Shown one piece after another: positions 10,348 to 19,191 of a DNA stretch of 64,000 nucleotides (within the stretch, counting starts at the first letter, position 1; every line of letters begins with the position of its first letter). The notes under the pieces are model-generated. The model was not told the origin of the DNA and did no database searches. It was given only the letters and a program-made list of their open reading frames with translations. Both the position numbers and the translations under genes were made by a program. The stretch is from NCBI RefSeq assembly GCF_000313755.1, contig NZ_AMZB01000104.1:1-64000 (forward strand). Reading direction: 5' to 3'. The stretch is from Pseudomonas nitroreducens TX1. Lineage in GTDB: Bacteria; Pseudomonadota; Gammaproteobacteria; Pseudomonadales; Pseudomonadaceae.

Positions 10348-11598
10348 TTACCAGATCGGCAGGGTGTAGCTGACGATGAAGCGGGTTTCGTCCATGTCGT
10401 TGCCGAAGCTGCTGCGGAATGTGCTGTTGCGCAGCTTGAAGCCGACGTTCTTCAGCGCTCCGCTCTGCACCACGTAGCCGATGTCGGTATCGCGCTCCCA
10501 CTCCTTGCCGTTGCCCTGCCCGTTCAGCAGGTCGATGTGGTCGCCGCGCAGGTAGCGCGTCATCAGGCTCAGCCCGGGCAACCCGTAGGTGGCGAAGTTG
10601 AAGTCGTAGCGCAGCTGCCAGGAGCGTTCGTCCTTGTTGGCGAAGTCGCCGATCTGCACGTAGTTGACCAGGTACGGGTCGGTGCCGGACAGGTAGGCGA
10701 AGCCGGTGTCGCCGGACATGCGCTGCAGGCCGAGGCCGAACGCCTGGTTGCCCAACTTGTAGGTGAACATGGCGTTGAGCGCACGGTTGTCGACATTGCT
10801 GCCGCCATCGTCGGTGGAGCGCGCCCAGCGGATGTCGGACTTCAGCGACTGGCCCTCGGCAATCGGCAACGTGTGCACCAGGCTCACGTAGTGCTGGCGG
10901 TAGAGGTCTTCGAGGTTGGCATAGTGGTAGCTGGTGCTGAGCTGACTGCTCCAGCGATAGGTGCCGCCGGCGAGGTTGAAGCGGTCGCTGGTGAGGTGGC
11001 TGCCGGTGACGATGTTGCGCTTGTTGCCGCGGGTCATCGACAGATCCTCGTTGTTCGAGGAGTCGCGCTGCTTCACTTCGCGCAGCTGGCCGAGCTGCAG
11101 GTCGAGGTCGTCGAGCTCCTTCGACTCCACCAGCGCGCCCTGGAAGGTCTGCGGCAGCAGGCGGGTGTCATTGTACTGCACCACCGGCAGCTTGGGCAGC
11201 AGCGTGCCGACCTTCAGGGTGCTCCTGGATACGCGCAGCTTGGCGGTCAGGCCGAGGTCGCTGTAGTCGTCGGCGGCGCGCTTGTCGCTGGCCGAGTACG
11301 GCAGCAGGCCGGAGCCGGAGCGGTCAGGGCTGGAGTCGAGCTTCAGGCCCAGCAGGCCGAGGGCATCGACGCCGACGCCAACGGTGCCGTCGGTGTAGCC
11401 CGATTCGTAGCGCAGCAGGAAGCCCTGCGCCCATTCCTCGGCTTTCGACTGAGCGGCGCCGCTCTGGCGGTAGTCGCGATTGAAGTAGAAGTTGCGCGTT
11501 TCGATGCTGGCCTTGCTGTCGGCGAGAAAATCGGCGAGGGCGAACGGGGGCAGCAGCGCCAGTCCGGAGACCAGCACAGGGAGTCGACGAGTATTCAT
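10348..11598 (-). CDS. OprD-family outer-membrane porin
   Basis: It encodes 416 residues with a signal peptide (MNTRRLPVLVSGLALLPPFALA) and the mature start DFLADSKASIETRNFYFNRDYR that is diagnostic of OprD/Occ channels, ending in a C-terminal aromatic (PIW). The length fits an 18-strand monomeric porin. These channels take up carboxylates or basic amino acids. It lies on the same strand as the CoA-transferase/thiolase operon about 340 bp upstream, so uptake of the acid degraded by that island is a reasonable role (inference). Confidence 0.9.
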   Translation of the reverse strand: MNTRRLPVLVSGLALLPPFALADFLADSKASIETRNFYFNRDYRQSGAAQSKAEEWAQGFLLRYESGYTDGTVGVGVDALGLLGLKLDSSPDRSGSGLLPYSASDKRAADDYSDLGLTAKLRVSRSTLKVGTLLPKLPVVQYNDTRLLPQTFQGALVESKELDDLDLQLGQLREVKQRDSSNNEDLSMTRGNKRNIVTGSHLTSDRFNLAGGTYRWSSQLSTSYHYANLEDLYRQHYVSLVHTLPIAEGQSLKSDIRWARSTDDGGSNVDNRALNAMFTYKLGNQAFGLGLQRMSGDTGFAYLSGTDPYLVNYVQIGDFANKDERSWQLRYDFNFATYGLPGLSLMTRYLRGDHIDLLNGQGNGKEWERDTDIGYVVQSGALKNVGFKLRNSTFRSSFGNDMDETRFIVSYTLPIW

Positions 11599-11934
11599 TG
11601 TTCTTGTTTCTATCTACATGAGGTGTTGGCAAAACGCCGGGCCGATGTCGGCTGGCCCGGCACGGGAATGCGCGGGCTCAGACGACCTTTTCCAGCTCCG
11701 GTGCGGCTTCGAAGAGGTCGGCGACCAGCACGTTCATTCGGTTTTCCTGTGAGTGGCGCCCTTCGGCGTCGGTGCCGGAGGGCAGAGGGTTCACGAGCAA
11801 ACTCGCTCCTACGGATCGAGGCTTGCGCCGGGGTGCGCTTTGCAGGGCTTGCTCGCCCACGGGCTCAACGAACGTGGGGCGCCTGAGCGCTTGCGGTGAT
11901 CCGCCGCCTTCGCCCTGCTCTTTCGCGAGCGGCG
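11599..11934. other. 336-bp intergenic stretch with an ETF-alpha-like coding remnant and a REP half
   Basis: It contains, on the minus strand, a short frame at 11678-11737 resembling the extreme C-terminus of electron transfer flavoprotein alpha, and a single family A REP half (gttcacgagcaaactcgctc) at 11789-11812. No complete gene is visible. It could hold the oprD promoter. Confidence 0.6.
11678..11737 (-). pseudogene. Remnant of an electron-transfer flavoprotein alpha-subunit C-terminus
   Basis: The minus-strand frame reads MNVLVADLFEAAPELEKVV then stop. The conserved end of ETF alpha subunits is ADY-x-x-VADLF-x-x-VPEL, so the match covers only about 17 residues. Upstream in the same frame the sequence no longer resembles ETF. 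I read this as the last fragment of a deleted etfA-like gene, which would fit an island containing an acyl-CoA dehydrogenase that needs ETF. The short match leaves room for coincidence. Confidence 0.45.
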
Positions 11935-13179
11935 TCAGACCCGGTCCAGTTGCTCGATAACTCCCTCGTCCTTCAACTGCGCCAGGCGCGCGTCATCGAT
12001 CCCCAGACGGCGCTTGAGCACCTCGTCGGTATGTTCGCCGAGCATGGGCGCCGGGCGCTGGTACTCCACGGGGGTGTCGGAGAGCTTCAGCGGGCTGCCG
12101 ACCATGCGGAATGCCGGGTTCTGCGCGTGGGGTATCTCCACCAGCATGTCGCGGGCGACCACCTGCGGCTCATCCAGCGCGCGGCCGATGTCGTTGATCA
12201 CACCGACCGGCACCTTCATCGCGTGGATGCGCTTCACCCAGTTGTCGGCGGTGTCGCCCTGGAAGTGCTCGGCGAGTTTGCCGACGATGATGTCGCGGTT
12301 GCGCACACGGTCAGCATTGCGGGTGAAGCGCGGGTCCTTGGGCAATTCCGGCAGGCCGATGGCGTCGCACAGCGAGACGAACTGGCTGTCGTTACCGCAG
12401 GCGATGATGAAATCCATGTCCTGCGCGCTGAACACCTGGTACGGCACGATGTTGACGTGGGCATTGCCCTGGCGGCCCGGCGAGCGGCCAGTGGCGAGGT
12501 AGTTCTGGCTCTGGTTGCCGAGCATGGCGACCTGCACGTCGAGCAGCGCCATGTCGCAGTGCTGGCCACGTCCGGTCTTCTCCCGCGCCAGCAGCGCAGC
12601 CTGGATGGCGACTACCGAGTACAGGCCGGTCATCACGTCGGAGACGGCGACACCGACTTTCTGCGGGCCGGCGCCGGGCACACCGTCCTTTTCGCCGGTA
12701 ATGCTCATCAGCCCGCCCATGCCCTGGATGATGAAGTCGTAGCCGGGCTCCTCGGCACGCGGGCCGGTCTGGCCGAAGCCAGTGATCGAGCAGTACACCA
12801 GGCGCGGATTGACCTTCGACAGACTGTCGTAGTCCAGCCCGTACTTGGCCAGCGAACCGGCCTTGTAGTTCTCGATCAGCACATCGCACTCGCAGGCCAG
12901 CGCGCGTACCAGCGCCTGCCCTTCTTCGCTCGCCAGGTTCAGCGCCACCGACAGCTTGTTGCGGTTGGTGGACTGGTAGTACGCCGCCTCGGAGCTGTCC
13001 GAGCCATCGGCGGCTTTCATGTAGGGCGGGCCCCAGCCGCGGGTGTCGTCACCCACGCCGGGCCGTTCGATCTTGATCACCTCCGCGCCCAGGTCGGCCA
13101 GCACCTGGCCGCACCAGGGTCCGGCCAGTACACGGCTGAGGTCGAGTACGCGGTATCCGCTCAAAGCACCCATCTTCAC
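11935..13179 (-). CDS. CaiB/BaiF family (class III) CoA-transferase
   Basis: It encodes 414 residues. Class III enzymes move CoA from an acyl-CoA donor, often succinyl-CoA, to a carboxylic acid. The N-terminal LSGYRVLDLSRVLAGPWCGQVLADLGAEVIKIERP is the family signature, and the catalytic aspartate is D181 in AVSDVMTGLY. M1 or M3 could start translation. It is the last gene of a four-gene minus-strand operon with thiolase, hydroxyacyl-CoA dehydrogenase and enoyl-CoA hydratase, so it probably activates the acid that the others degrade. The natural acid is not shown by sequence; glutarate, adipate and similar dicarboxylates are candidates. Confidence 0.9.
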   Translation of the reverse strand: MKMGALSGYRVLDLSRVLAGPWCGQVLADLGAEVIKIERPGVGDDTRGWGPPYMKAADGSDSSEAAYYQSTNRNKLSVALNLASEEGQALVRALACECDVLIENYKAGSLAKYGLDYDSLSKVNPRLVYCSITGFGQTGPRAEEPGYDFIIQGMGGLMSITGEKDGVPGAGPQKVGVAVSDVMTGLYSVVAIQAALLAREKTGRGQHCDMALLDVQVAMLGNQSQNYLATGRSPGRQGNAHVNIVPYQVFSAQDMDFIIACGNDSQFVSLCDAIGLPELPKDPRFTRNADRVRNRDIIVGKLAEHFQGDTADNWVKRIHAMKVPVGVINDIGRALDEPQVVARDMLVEIPHAQNPAFRMVGSPLKLSDTPVEYQRPAPMLGEHTDEVLKRRLGIDDARLAQLKDEGVIEQLDRV

Positions 13180-13195
13180 ATCCTCACTGGCGCGC

Positions 13196-14398
13196 TCAGG
13201 CGCGCTCGATAACCATGGCGAGCCCCTGGCCCACGCCGATGCACAAGCTGATCACCGCATAACGTTGACCGCTGCGCTGCAGTTGTCGCGCCACGCTCAG
13301 CGCCAGCCGCGCGCCGGAAGCGCCCAGCGGGTGGCCGACGGCGATGGCGCCACCATTGGGGTTGACCCGCGCATCGTCGAAATCGACACCCAGACCGTGC
13401 AGGCAACCGAGCACCTGGGAGGCGAAGGCTTCGTTGATCTCGATGATGTCCATGTCGGCCAGGGTCAGTTCGGCACGCGCAAGCGCCTTGTTGATCGCCT
13501 CCACCGGGCCGACGCCCATGATGCGCGGCTCGACGCCAATCGCCGCTGCCGAGAGAATCCGCGCCAGTGGCTTGAGGCCATGGCGCTCACCGGCGGCCGC
13601 AGAGCCGATCAGCAGCGCGGCGGCGCCATCGTTGACGCCGGAGGCATTGCCGGCAGTGACCACGCCGCCATCGAACAACGGCTTCAGGCGGGCCAGCGCG
13701 GCCTCGTCGGACGACGGGCGCGGATGCTCGTCCCGCTCGACCAGGGTCGGCGGCGTCTTGCGCCCGGTGGGCACGCTGACCGGGAGAATTTCCTCGGCGA
13801 AGAAGCCGGCCTGGCGCGCAGCCTCGTAGTTGGCCTGCGAACGGGCGGCGAATCGGTCGGCCTGCTCGCGGCTGATGCCGAATTCGCGGGCCACGTTGTC
13901 GCCGGTCTCCGGCATGCTGTCGTTGCCGAACCCGGCGACGATCTTCGGGTTGGGGAAACGCGCGCCGATGGTGCTGTCGAACACGGTCAGGTCACGGCTG
14001 TACGCGGCCTCGGCCTTGGCCATGACGAAGGGCGCGCGGGACATGCTCTCCACGCCACCGGCGACGAACAGCTCGCCTTCGCCACAGGTCACGGCACGCG
14101 CCGCGTCGATGACGGCGGCCAAACCGCTGGCGCACAGGCGGTTGACTGTCTGCCCGGGCACGGTGACCGGCAGGCCGGCGAGCAGCGCGGCATGGCGGGC
14201 GATGTTGCGGCTGTCTTCACCGGCCTGGTTGGTGTTGCCGAGGATCACGTCCTCGATGGCGTCGCCGGGCACATGGGTGCGGGCCAGCAGCTCGCGAATC
14301 ACCTGGGCGACCAGGTCGTCCGGACGCACCGGCGCAAGGGCACCGGCGTGACGACCGAAGGGGGTGCGCAGGCCAGCGTAGATATAGGCGTTGAGCAT
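13196..14398 (-). CDS. Acetyl-CoA acyltransferase (thiolase), 3-oxoadipyl-CoA thiolase-like
   Basis: It encodes 400 residues, the usual length. The nucleophile is C89 (NRLCASGLAAV), with H356 in GHPLGASG and C386 in CIGVGQG. It cleaves a 3-oxoacyl-CoA with CoA to give acetyl-CoA and a shortened acyl-CoA. Features such as YIYAGLRTPFGRHAGAL and GVESMSRAPFV resemble the PcaF/PaaJ group that acts on 3-oxoadipyl-CoA to give succinyl-CoA and acetyl-CoA; I rate that substrate as likely but not certain. It lies 16 bp upstream of the CoA-transferase gene. Confidence 0.9.
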   Translation of the reverse strand: MLNAYIYAGLRTPFGRHAGALAPVRPDDLVAQVIRELLARTHVPGDAIEDVILGNTNQAGEDSRNIARHAALLAGLPVTVPGQTVNRLCASGLAAVIDAARAVTCGEGELFVAGGVESMSRAPFVMAKAEAAYSRDLTVFDSTIGARFPNPKIVAGFGNDSMPETGDNVAREFGISREQADRFAARSQANYEAARQAGFFAEEILPVSVPTGRKTPPTLVERDEHPRPSSDEAALARLKPLFDGGVVTAGNASGVNDGAAALLIGSAAAGERHGLKPLARILSAAAIGVEPRIMGVGPVEAINKALARAELTLADMDIIEINEAFASQVLGCLHGLGVDFDDARVNPNGGAIAVGHPLGASGARLALSVARQLQRSGQRYAVISLCIGVGQGLAMVIERA

Positions 14399-14430
14399 GG
14401 AAGTCTCCTTGAAAACGGTGACGCCGGGCC

Positions 14431-15981
14431 TCAGCCCAGCGCGGGCTCGGCGTGGCGCAGCGACAGCCCCAGCGCGGCGCGGCGGCGTAGCCAGGGGCCG
14501 GGGCGGTAGCGGGCATCGCCGGTCAGGTCGGTCATGCGTTCGAGAATGCGCAGCAGGCGCGCCGGGCCGACGCTGTCGCCCCAGGCCAACGGGCCCTGCG
14601 GGTAGCCCAGTCCGCGGCGCACGCCTTCGTCGAGGTCATCGACGCTGGCGATGCGCTGCTGGACGATGTCGCCGGCCAGGTTGACGATCAGCGCCAGGAC
14701 GCGCTGGGCAACGAAGCCGACGCTGTCGTTGATGACCGTGACGCCGACGCCGTCAGAGGCGAGCAGCGCGTGCGCCGCATCGCGCATGGCGCTGCAGGTC
14801 GCCGGGTTCTGCATCAGGCAGCGGTGGCGCTGCAGGTCCAGCAACAGGTCGATGCACAGGGTGCGCGCCGGGTCGGTGCCGTAGTGCTGGCAGGCAGTGG
14901 TCGCATCCACGCCATAGGGCGCGAGCAGGCACAGCGCCTCGCTGCTCGGCTCGGCGCCCTGCTCCAGATTCGCGCCCAGGCTCTTCAGCAATTCGCCGAG
15001 GCGTTGGCGATCCGGGTCGTTCTCCGCGCCGATCCACACCGGCGGCAACGCCGTCACGCCCGGCACCGACTGGGGCGCGGGCGGGTCGATCATCTTGCCG
15101 TCGGCGTATCGATAGAAACCACGGCCGGCCTTGCGCCCGACGAAGCCGGCCTCGAGCATCTGCCGGGTCAGCGCCGCCGGGCGATAGCGCGGCTCCTGGT
15201 AGAACTGGTTGTAGATGGATTCGATCACCGGGTGCGAAACATCCAGCGCGGTAAGGTCGAACAGCTCCAGCGGGCCCATGCGGAAGCCCAGGCCCTCGCG
15301 CAGGATGCGGTCGATGTCGGCCGGCTCGGCGATGCCTTCCTTGAGCATCTGCAGTGCTTCGGTGCTGTAGGCACGGCCGGCGTGGTTGATGATGAAGCCG
15401 GGGGTGTCCTTGGCGCGGATGCCGCGATGGCCCATGCGCGTGGCCAGCGCTATCAGGCAATCGCCGACCTGCGGATCGCCGGCCAGGCCGTCGATGACCT
15501 CGACCACCTTCATCAGCGGCACCGGGTTGAAGAAATGGAAACCCGCCACCCGCTGCGGGCGCTGGCAGCCACGGGCGATGCTGGTGACCGACAGCGACGA
15601 GGTATTGGTGGCGAGAATGCAGTCGGCGCTGACCACTGCCTCCAGCTCGGCCAGCAGCGCCTGCTTGGCGTCCAGCCGCTCGATGATCGCCTCGACCACC
15701 AGATCGGAATCTGCCAGCTCGCTCAGGGCCCCGGCGACCAACAGGCGGCCCAGGGTCGCATCGGCCTCTGCAGCAGTGATCTTGCCCTTCTCCGCCAGCT
15801 TGGCGAGGGTCCGCCCGAGGTTGTCGCGAGCCGCTTGTGCAGCGCCATCACGGGCGTCGAAGAGTTTCACCTGGATGCCGGCCTGGGCGGCGATCTGGGC
15901 AATGCCGCTGCCCATGACGCCGGTGCCGACGATGGCGATGCGCTGGATGCGCTCGCTGCCAAACGAAAGAGTCATGTTCAT
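14431..15981 (-). CDS. 3-hydroxyacyl-CoA dehydrogenase (PaaH-type, two C-terminal domains)
   Basis: It encodes 516 residues with an NAD-binding Rossmann domain (GTGVMGSG, 19-26), catalytic H149 in GFHFFNPVPLM, then a first C-terminal domain (KDTPGFIINHAGRAY) and a second, shorter one (NDSVGFVAQRVLALIVNLAGD). This duplicated layout is that of PaaH/PaaC, which oxidises 3-hydroxyadipyl-CoA. Fatty-acid enzymes such as FadB are fused to hydratases instead. It overlaps the enoyl-CoA hydratase gene by 4 bp and precedes the thiolase, in reaction order. Confidence 0.9.
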   Translation of the reverse strand: MNMTLSFGSERIQRIAIVGTGVMGSGIAQIAAQAGIQVKLFDARDGAAQAARDNLGRTLAKLAEKGKITAAEADATLGRLLVAGALSELADSDLVVEAIIERLDAKQALLAELEAVVSADCILATNTSSLSVTSIARGCQRPQRVAGFHFFNPVPLMKVVEVIDGLAGDPQVGDCLIALATRMGHRGIRAKDTPGFIINHAGRAYSTEALQMLKEGIAEPADIDRILREGLGFRMGPLELFDLTALDVSHPVIESIYNQFYQEPRYRPAALTRQMLEAGFVGRKAGRGFYRYADGKMIDPPAPQSVPGVTALPPVWIGAENDPDRQRLGELLKSLGANLEQGAEPSSEALCLLAPYGVDATTACQHYGTDPARTLCIDLLLDLQRHRCLMQNPATCSAMRDAAHALLASDGVGVTVINDSVGFVAQRVLALIVNLAGDIVQQRIASVDDLDEGVRRGLGYPQGPLAWGDSVGPARLLRILERMTDLTGDARYRPGPWLRRRAALGLSLRHAEPALG

Positions 15982-16754
15982 TCTCCCAGGAAGCTGGCTT
16001 GGCGTTTTTCCAGGAAGGCGGCGGCGCCCTCCTTCTGGTCCTTCGAATCGAACAGCAGCTGGAAGGCCTTGCGTTCCAGGGTCAGGGCGCTGTCCAGCGG
16101 CAGGTCGGCGCCGGCGAGCATCACTTCCTTGATCTGCGCCACCGCCAAGGGCGGCAGCGCGGCGATCTCGGCGGCAAGCTCCAACGCGCGGGGCAGCGTG
16201 CGCGAGTCTTCCACCACTTCGCTGAGCATGCCGATGGCCAGGGCCTCAGGCGCCTTGATCAGGCAGCCGGTCAGCGCAATGCGCATCGCCTGGAACTTGC
16301 CGACAGCGCGGATCAGTCGCTGGGTACCACCGGCGCCGGGCATCAGGCCGAGCTTCACTTCCGGCTGGCCGAAACGCGCCGACTCACCGGCGACGATGAT
16401 GTCGCAGTGCATCGCCAGCTCGCAGCCGCCGCCCAGGGCGAAACCGTTGACCGCGGCGATCACCGGTTTCGGGCAGCGGGAAATGGCTTCCCACAGCAGT
16501 TCGGTGTGCCGGCGGTACATCTCGATGGGACTGGCCTGGGCGAACTCGCGAATGTCGGCGCCGGCGACGAAGCACTCTTCACCCCCCGTCAGCACCACCG
16601 CGCGAACCTCGCGGTTGTCGCTCAGGGCGCGGAAATGCGCGGCCAGTTCCTGGCGCACGGCGGCGTTCAAAGCATTCCTGGCTTCCGGACGATCGATGCG
16701 GACAACCGCCACGCCATCGGCGCGGATATCGAGATGAACCACGTTGGTACTCAT
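15978..16754 (-). CDS. Enoyl-CoA hydratase
   Basis: It encodes 258 residues of the crotonase superfamily. The oxyanion-hole motifs are CFVAGADIREF and GFALGGGCELAM, and both catalytic glutamates of true hydratases are present, E112 (GGGCE) and E132 (GQPE), with LGLMPGAGGTQRL following. It adds water to a 2-enoyl-CoA. It is the first gene of the minus-strand operon, with an IclR-type dyad 21 bp upstream of its start (16775-16791). Confidence 0.92.
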   Translation of the reverse strand: MSTNVVHLDIRADGVAVVRIDRPEARNALNAAVRQELAAHFRALSDNREVRAVVLTGGEECFVAGADIREFAQASPIEMYRRHTELLWEAISRCPKPVIAAVNGFALGGGCELAMHCDIIVAGESARFGQPEVKLGLMPGAGGTQRLIRAVGKFQAMRIALTGCLIKAPEALAIGMLSEVVEDSRTLPRALELAAEIAALPPLAVAQIKEVMLAGADLPLDSALTLERKAFQLLFDSKDQKEGAAAFLEKRQASFLGE

Positions 16755-16774
16755 GACAGCGAAGACCTCTTATT

Positions 16775-16797
16775 GTTTCGTCTGACGAAACTACATT
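16775..16797. promoter_or_regulatory. Candidate IclR operator upstream of the enoyl-CoA hydratase operon
   Basis: The dyad gtttcgtctgacgaaac (16775-16791) is followed by tacatt. An almost identical block occurs at 16939-16960 near the iclR start. The shared core is tttcgtctgRcgaaactRcatt in two pieces of at most 20 bases. The two sites flank the divergent promoter region 16755-16996, the right place for repression of both transcripts. Confidence 0.7.
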
Positions 16798-16938
16798 CCG
16801 TATTTCGATTCAATCATAGTGATACGGAATCAAGGCTGTAAACGGTGATGATCCAACATCTCCTGAAAGACCCGTAAAATGTGGGTTCTTGATATTTTTA
16901 CCAGCACGCCTGTACTAACCAAACCAGACCCACTATAA

Positions 16939-16960
16939 TTTCGTCTGGCGAAACTGCATT
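16939..16960. promoter_or_regulatory. Candidate IclR operator upstream of iclR
   Basis: The dyad tttcgtctggcgaaa (16939-16953) plus ctgcatt. It differs from the site at 16775 at only two positions over its 22 bases and is about 44 bp before the iclR ATG, so autoregulation is likely. cactataat just before it may be a -10 element. Confidence 0.7.
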
Positions 16961-16996
16961 TTATTTTATTGATTTTCCGTGAATAGGGGTTCTACC

Positions 16997-17863
16997 ATGC
17001 GCCGCAACAAGACGGAGATGGATTCGGCTGCGCCGACAAAAAACGAAGGCGAGATCGGCCTGCTGGAACGGGGCCTGTATGACCCGGCCACCGCGTTGAG
17101 CGAAGAGGAAAACAGCGGCCAGTTCGTGACGGCCCTGGCCCGTGGCCTGGAGATCCTGCGTTGCTTCACGCCACGGGAAAACGTGCTGAGCAACCAGGAC
17201 CTGGCCCGCAAGACCGACCTGCCCAAGCCGACCGTGACACGCCTGACCAACACGCTGATGCGCCTGGGTTGCCTCAAGCGCGAGGTGCACTCGGGCAAGT
17301 ACCAGCTGGACGTCGGCGTGCTCGGATTCGGCTACGCGATGCTGTCGAACCTGTCGATCCGCGCGGTGGCCCACCCACTGATGGAAGAACTGGCCAACCA
17401 CGCCCAGGCGGCGGTGGCCATGGCTGCCCGCGACCGCCTGCAGATGGTCTACCTGGACGTCGTGCAGGGGCAGGGAAACATGACGATGCGCCGGCAGATC
17501 GGCAGTTACCTGCCGCTGGCGGCGAGCTCGGTGGGCCGCGCGTGCCTCGCGGCGATGCCGGAGAACGAGCGGGAATTCCTGCTCGACCACATTCGCGAAC
17601 GCGAACCGGAAAACTGGCCGGCCATCCGCAAGGGTCTGGACCGTGCCTTCAGGGACTTCACCGATTACGGCTACTGCCTGTCGATCGGCGAATGGCACCG
17701 TGACGTCAACTCCGTCGCCGTGCCCTTGGTACACCCGCAGTACGGGCTGCTGGCCTTCAACTGCGGCGGCCCGAGCTTCCAGCTGACCCGCGAGAAGCTC
17801 GAGGACGACATCGGGCCCCGCCTGATCAACATGGTCAACAACATAGGTGCCGCCGCTCGCTGA
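16997..17863 (+). CDS. IclR-family transcriptional regulator of the catabolic island
   Basis: It encodes 288 residues. After an unusual charged N-terminal extension of about 40 residues comes the winged HTH (FVTALARGLEILRCF ... LSNQDLARKTDLPKPTVTRLTNTLMRLGCL) and the IclR effector domain, ending in the family pattern SVAVPLVHPQYGLLAFNCGG. I choose the ATG at 16997 because aggggt lies at the right distance; a GTG at 16979 is an alternative. Two matching dyads flank it. Divergent from the hydratase operon and 59 bp upstream of the acyl-CoA dehydrogenase, it probably responds to the acid or acyl-CoA being degraded. Confidence 0.88.
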   Translation: MRRNKTEMDSAAPTKNEGEIGLLERGLYDPATALSEEENSGQFVTALARGLEILRCFTPRENVLSNQDLARKTDLPKPTVTRLTNTLMRLGCLKREVHSGKYQLDVGVLGFGYAMLSNLSIRAVAHPLMEELANHAQAAVAMAARDRLQMVYLDVVQGQGNMTMRRQIGSYLPLAASSVGRACLAAMPENEREFLLDHIREREPENWPAIRKGLDRAFRDFTDYGYCLSIGEWHRDVNSVAVPLVHPQYGLLAFNCGGPSFQLTREKLEDDIGPRLINMVNNIGAAAR

Positions 17864-17891
17864 ATCTCGGGTGACGGTGCCTCGCCAGACT

Positions 17892-17911
17892 GGCCCGCTC
17901 GCGGGCCTTTT
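17892..17911 (+). terminator. Possible weak terminator or attenuating hairpin between iclR and the acyl-CoA dehydrogenase
   Basis: ggcccg-ctcg-cgggcc followed by tttt. The stem is short and the T-run is only four, so read-through from iclR is probable. It lies directly before the ribosome site of the next gene. Confidence 0.4.
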
Positions 17912-17922
17912 GAGGAGTGCAC

Positions 17923-19077
17923 ATGATCCGAGACCCAGAAACGCTGCAGATACTTCTGGATTCCATCCACCAGTTCGTCGGCGAAGTGCTGATCCCGCGG
18001 GAGAACGAGGTCGCCGAGACCGACGCCATCCCGCAGGACATCATCGAGCAGATGCGCGAGATGGGCCTGTTCGGCCTGACCATCCCCGAAGAGTTCGGCG
18101 GCCTGGGCGTGACCATGGAAGAAGAGGTGAACATCACCTTCGAACTCGGCCGCACCTCCCCCGCCTTCCGCTCCTACATCGGCACCAACAACGGCATCGG
18201 TTCCATCGGCATCCTCATCGACGGCACGCCGGCGCAGAAAGCCCACTACCTGCCCAAACTCGCCAGCGGCGAACTGCTCGGCGCCTTCTGCCTGACCGAG
18301 CCGGACTCGGGCTCCGACGCCGCCTCGCTGAAGACCAGCGCCGTGCGTGACGGCGACTTCTACGTGCTCAACGGCACCAAGCGCTTCATCACCAACGCCC
18401 CGCATGCCGGCATCTACACCGTGATGGCGCGCACCAATCCGGCGATCAAGGGCTCCGGCGGCATCAGTGCATTCATCGTCGAGCGCGGCACGCCGGGTAT
18501 TTCCCTGGGCAAGCCGGACCACAAGATGGGCCAGAAAGGCGCCCACACCAGCGACGTGATCTTCGACAACGTGCGCATCCCCGCCAGCCAGCTGATCGGC
18601 GGCCTCGAGGGCGTAGGCTTCAAGACCGCCATGAAAGTACTCGACAAGGGCCGCCTGCACATCGCCGCGCTGAGCGTCGGCGCCGCCGAGCGCATGCTCG
18701 CCGACGCACTGCAGTACGCCCTGGAGCGCAAGCAGTTCGGCCAGCCGATTGCCGAATTCCAGCTGATCCAGGCAATGCTCGCCGACAGCAAGGCCGAGAT
18801 CTACGCCGCCCGCTGCATGGTGCTGGACGCCGCGCGCAAGCGCGACGAGGGCCGCAACGTCAGCACCGAAGCCTCCTGCGCGAAGATGTTCGCCACTGAG
18901 ATGTGCGGCCGCGTCGCCGACCGCTGCGTGCAGATCCACGGCGGCGCCGGCTACGTCAGCGAGTACGCCATCGAGCGCTTCTACCGCGACGTGCGCCTGT
19001 TCCGGCTCTACGAGGGCACCACGCAGATCCAGCAGGTGATCATCGCTCGCAACATGATTCGCGAAGCCCAGTCCTGA
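17923..19077 (+). CDS. Acyl-CoA dehydrogenase
   Basis: It encodes 384 residues. This FAD enzyme puts a 2,3-double bond into an acyl-CoA and passes electrons to ETF. Visible are the FAD/substrate motifs FCLTEPDSGSDAASLKT and FITNA, RKQFGQPIAEFQ, QIHGGAGY, and the catalytic base E364 in RLYEGTTQIQ. The ATG at 17923 is preceded by gagg; a GTG at 17917 is less well placed. It is followed by the AAHS transporter on the same strand. It supplies the oxidation step missing from the four-gene operon on the other side of iclR. Confidence 0.92.
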   Translation: MIRDPETLQILLDSIHQFVGEVLIPRENEVAETDAIPQDIIEQMREMGLFGLTIPEEFGGLGVTMEEEVNITFELGRTSPAFRSYIGTNNGIGSIGILIDGTPAQKAHYLPKLASGELLGAFCLTEPDSGSDAASLKTSAVRDGDFYVLNGTKRFITNAPHAGIYTVMARTNPAIKGSGGISAFIVERGTPGISLGKPDHKMGQKGAHTSDVIFDNVRIPASQLIGGLEGVGFKTAMKVLDKGRLHIAALSVGAAERMLADALQYALERKQFGQPIAEFQLIQAMLADSKAEIYAARCMVLDAARKRDEGRNVSTEASCAKMFATEMCGRVADRCVQIHGGAGYVSEYAIERFYRDVRLFRLYEGTTQIQQVIIARNMIREAQS

Positions 19078-19191
19078 CCCCCACGGGGCGGGTGCGGGGC
19101 CACTCTCCCACGCCCGCCAGCAGGATTCGTACGCACGCTTACCGAGGGCCGGTCTACCGGCCCGCCAACAACTACAACAGGTAACTCGTTC

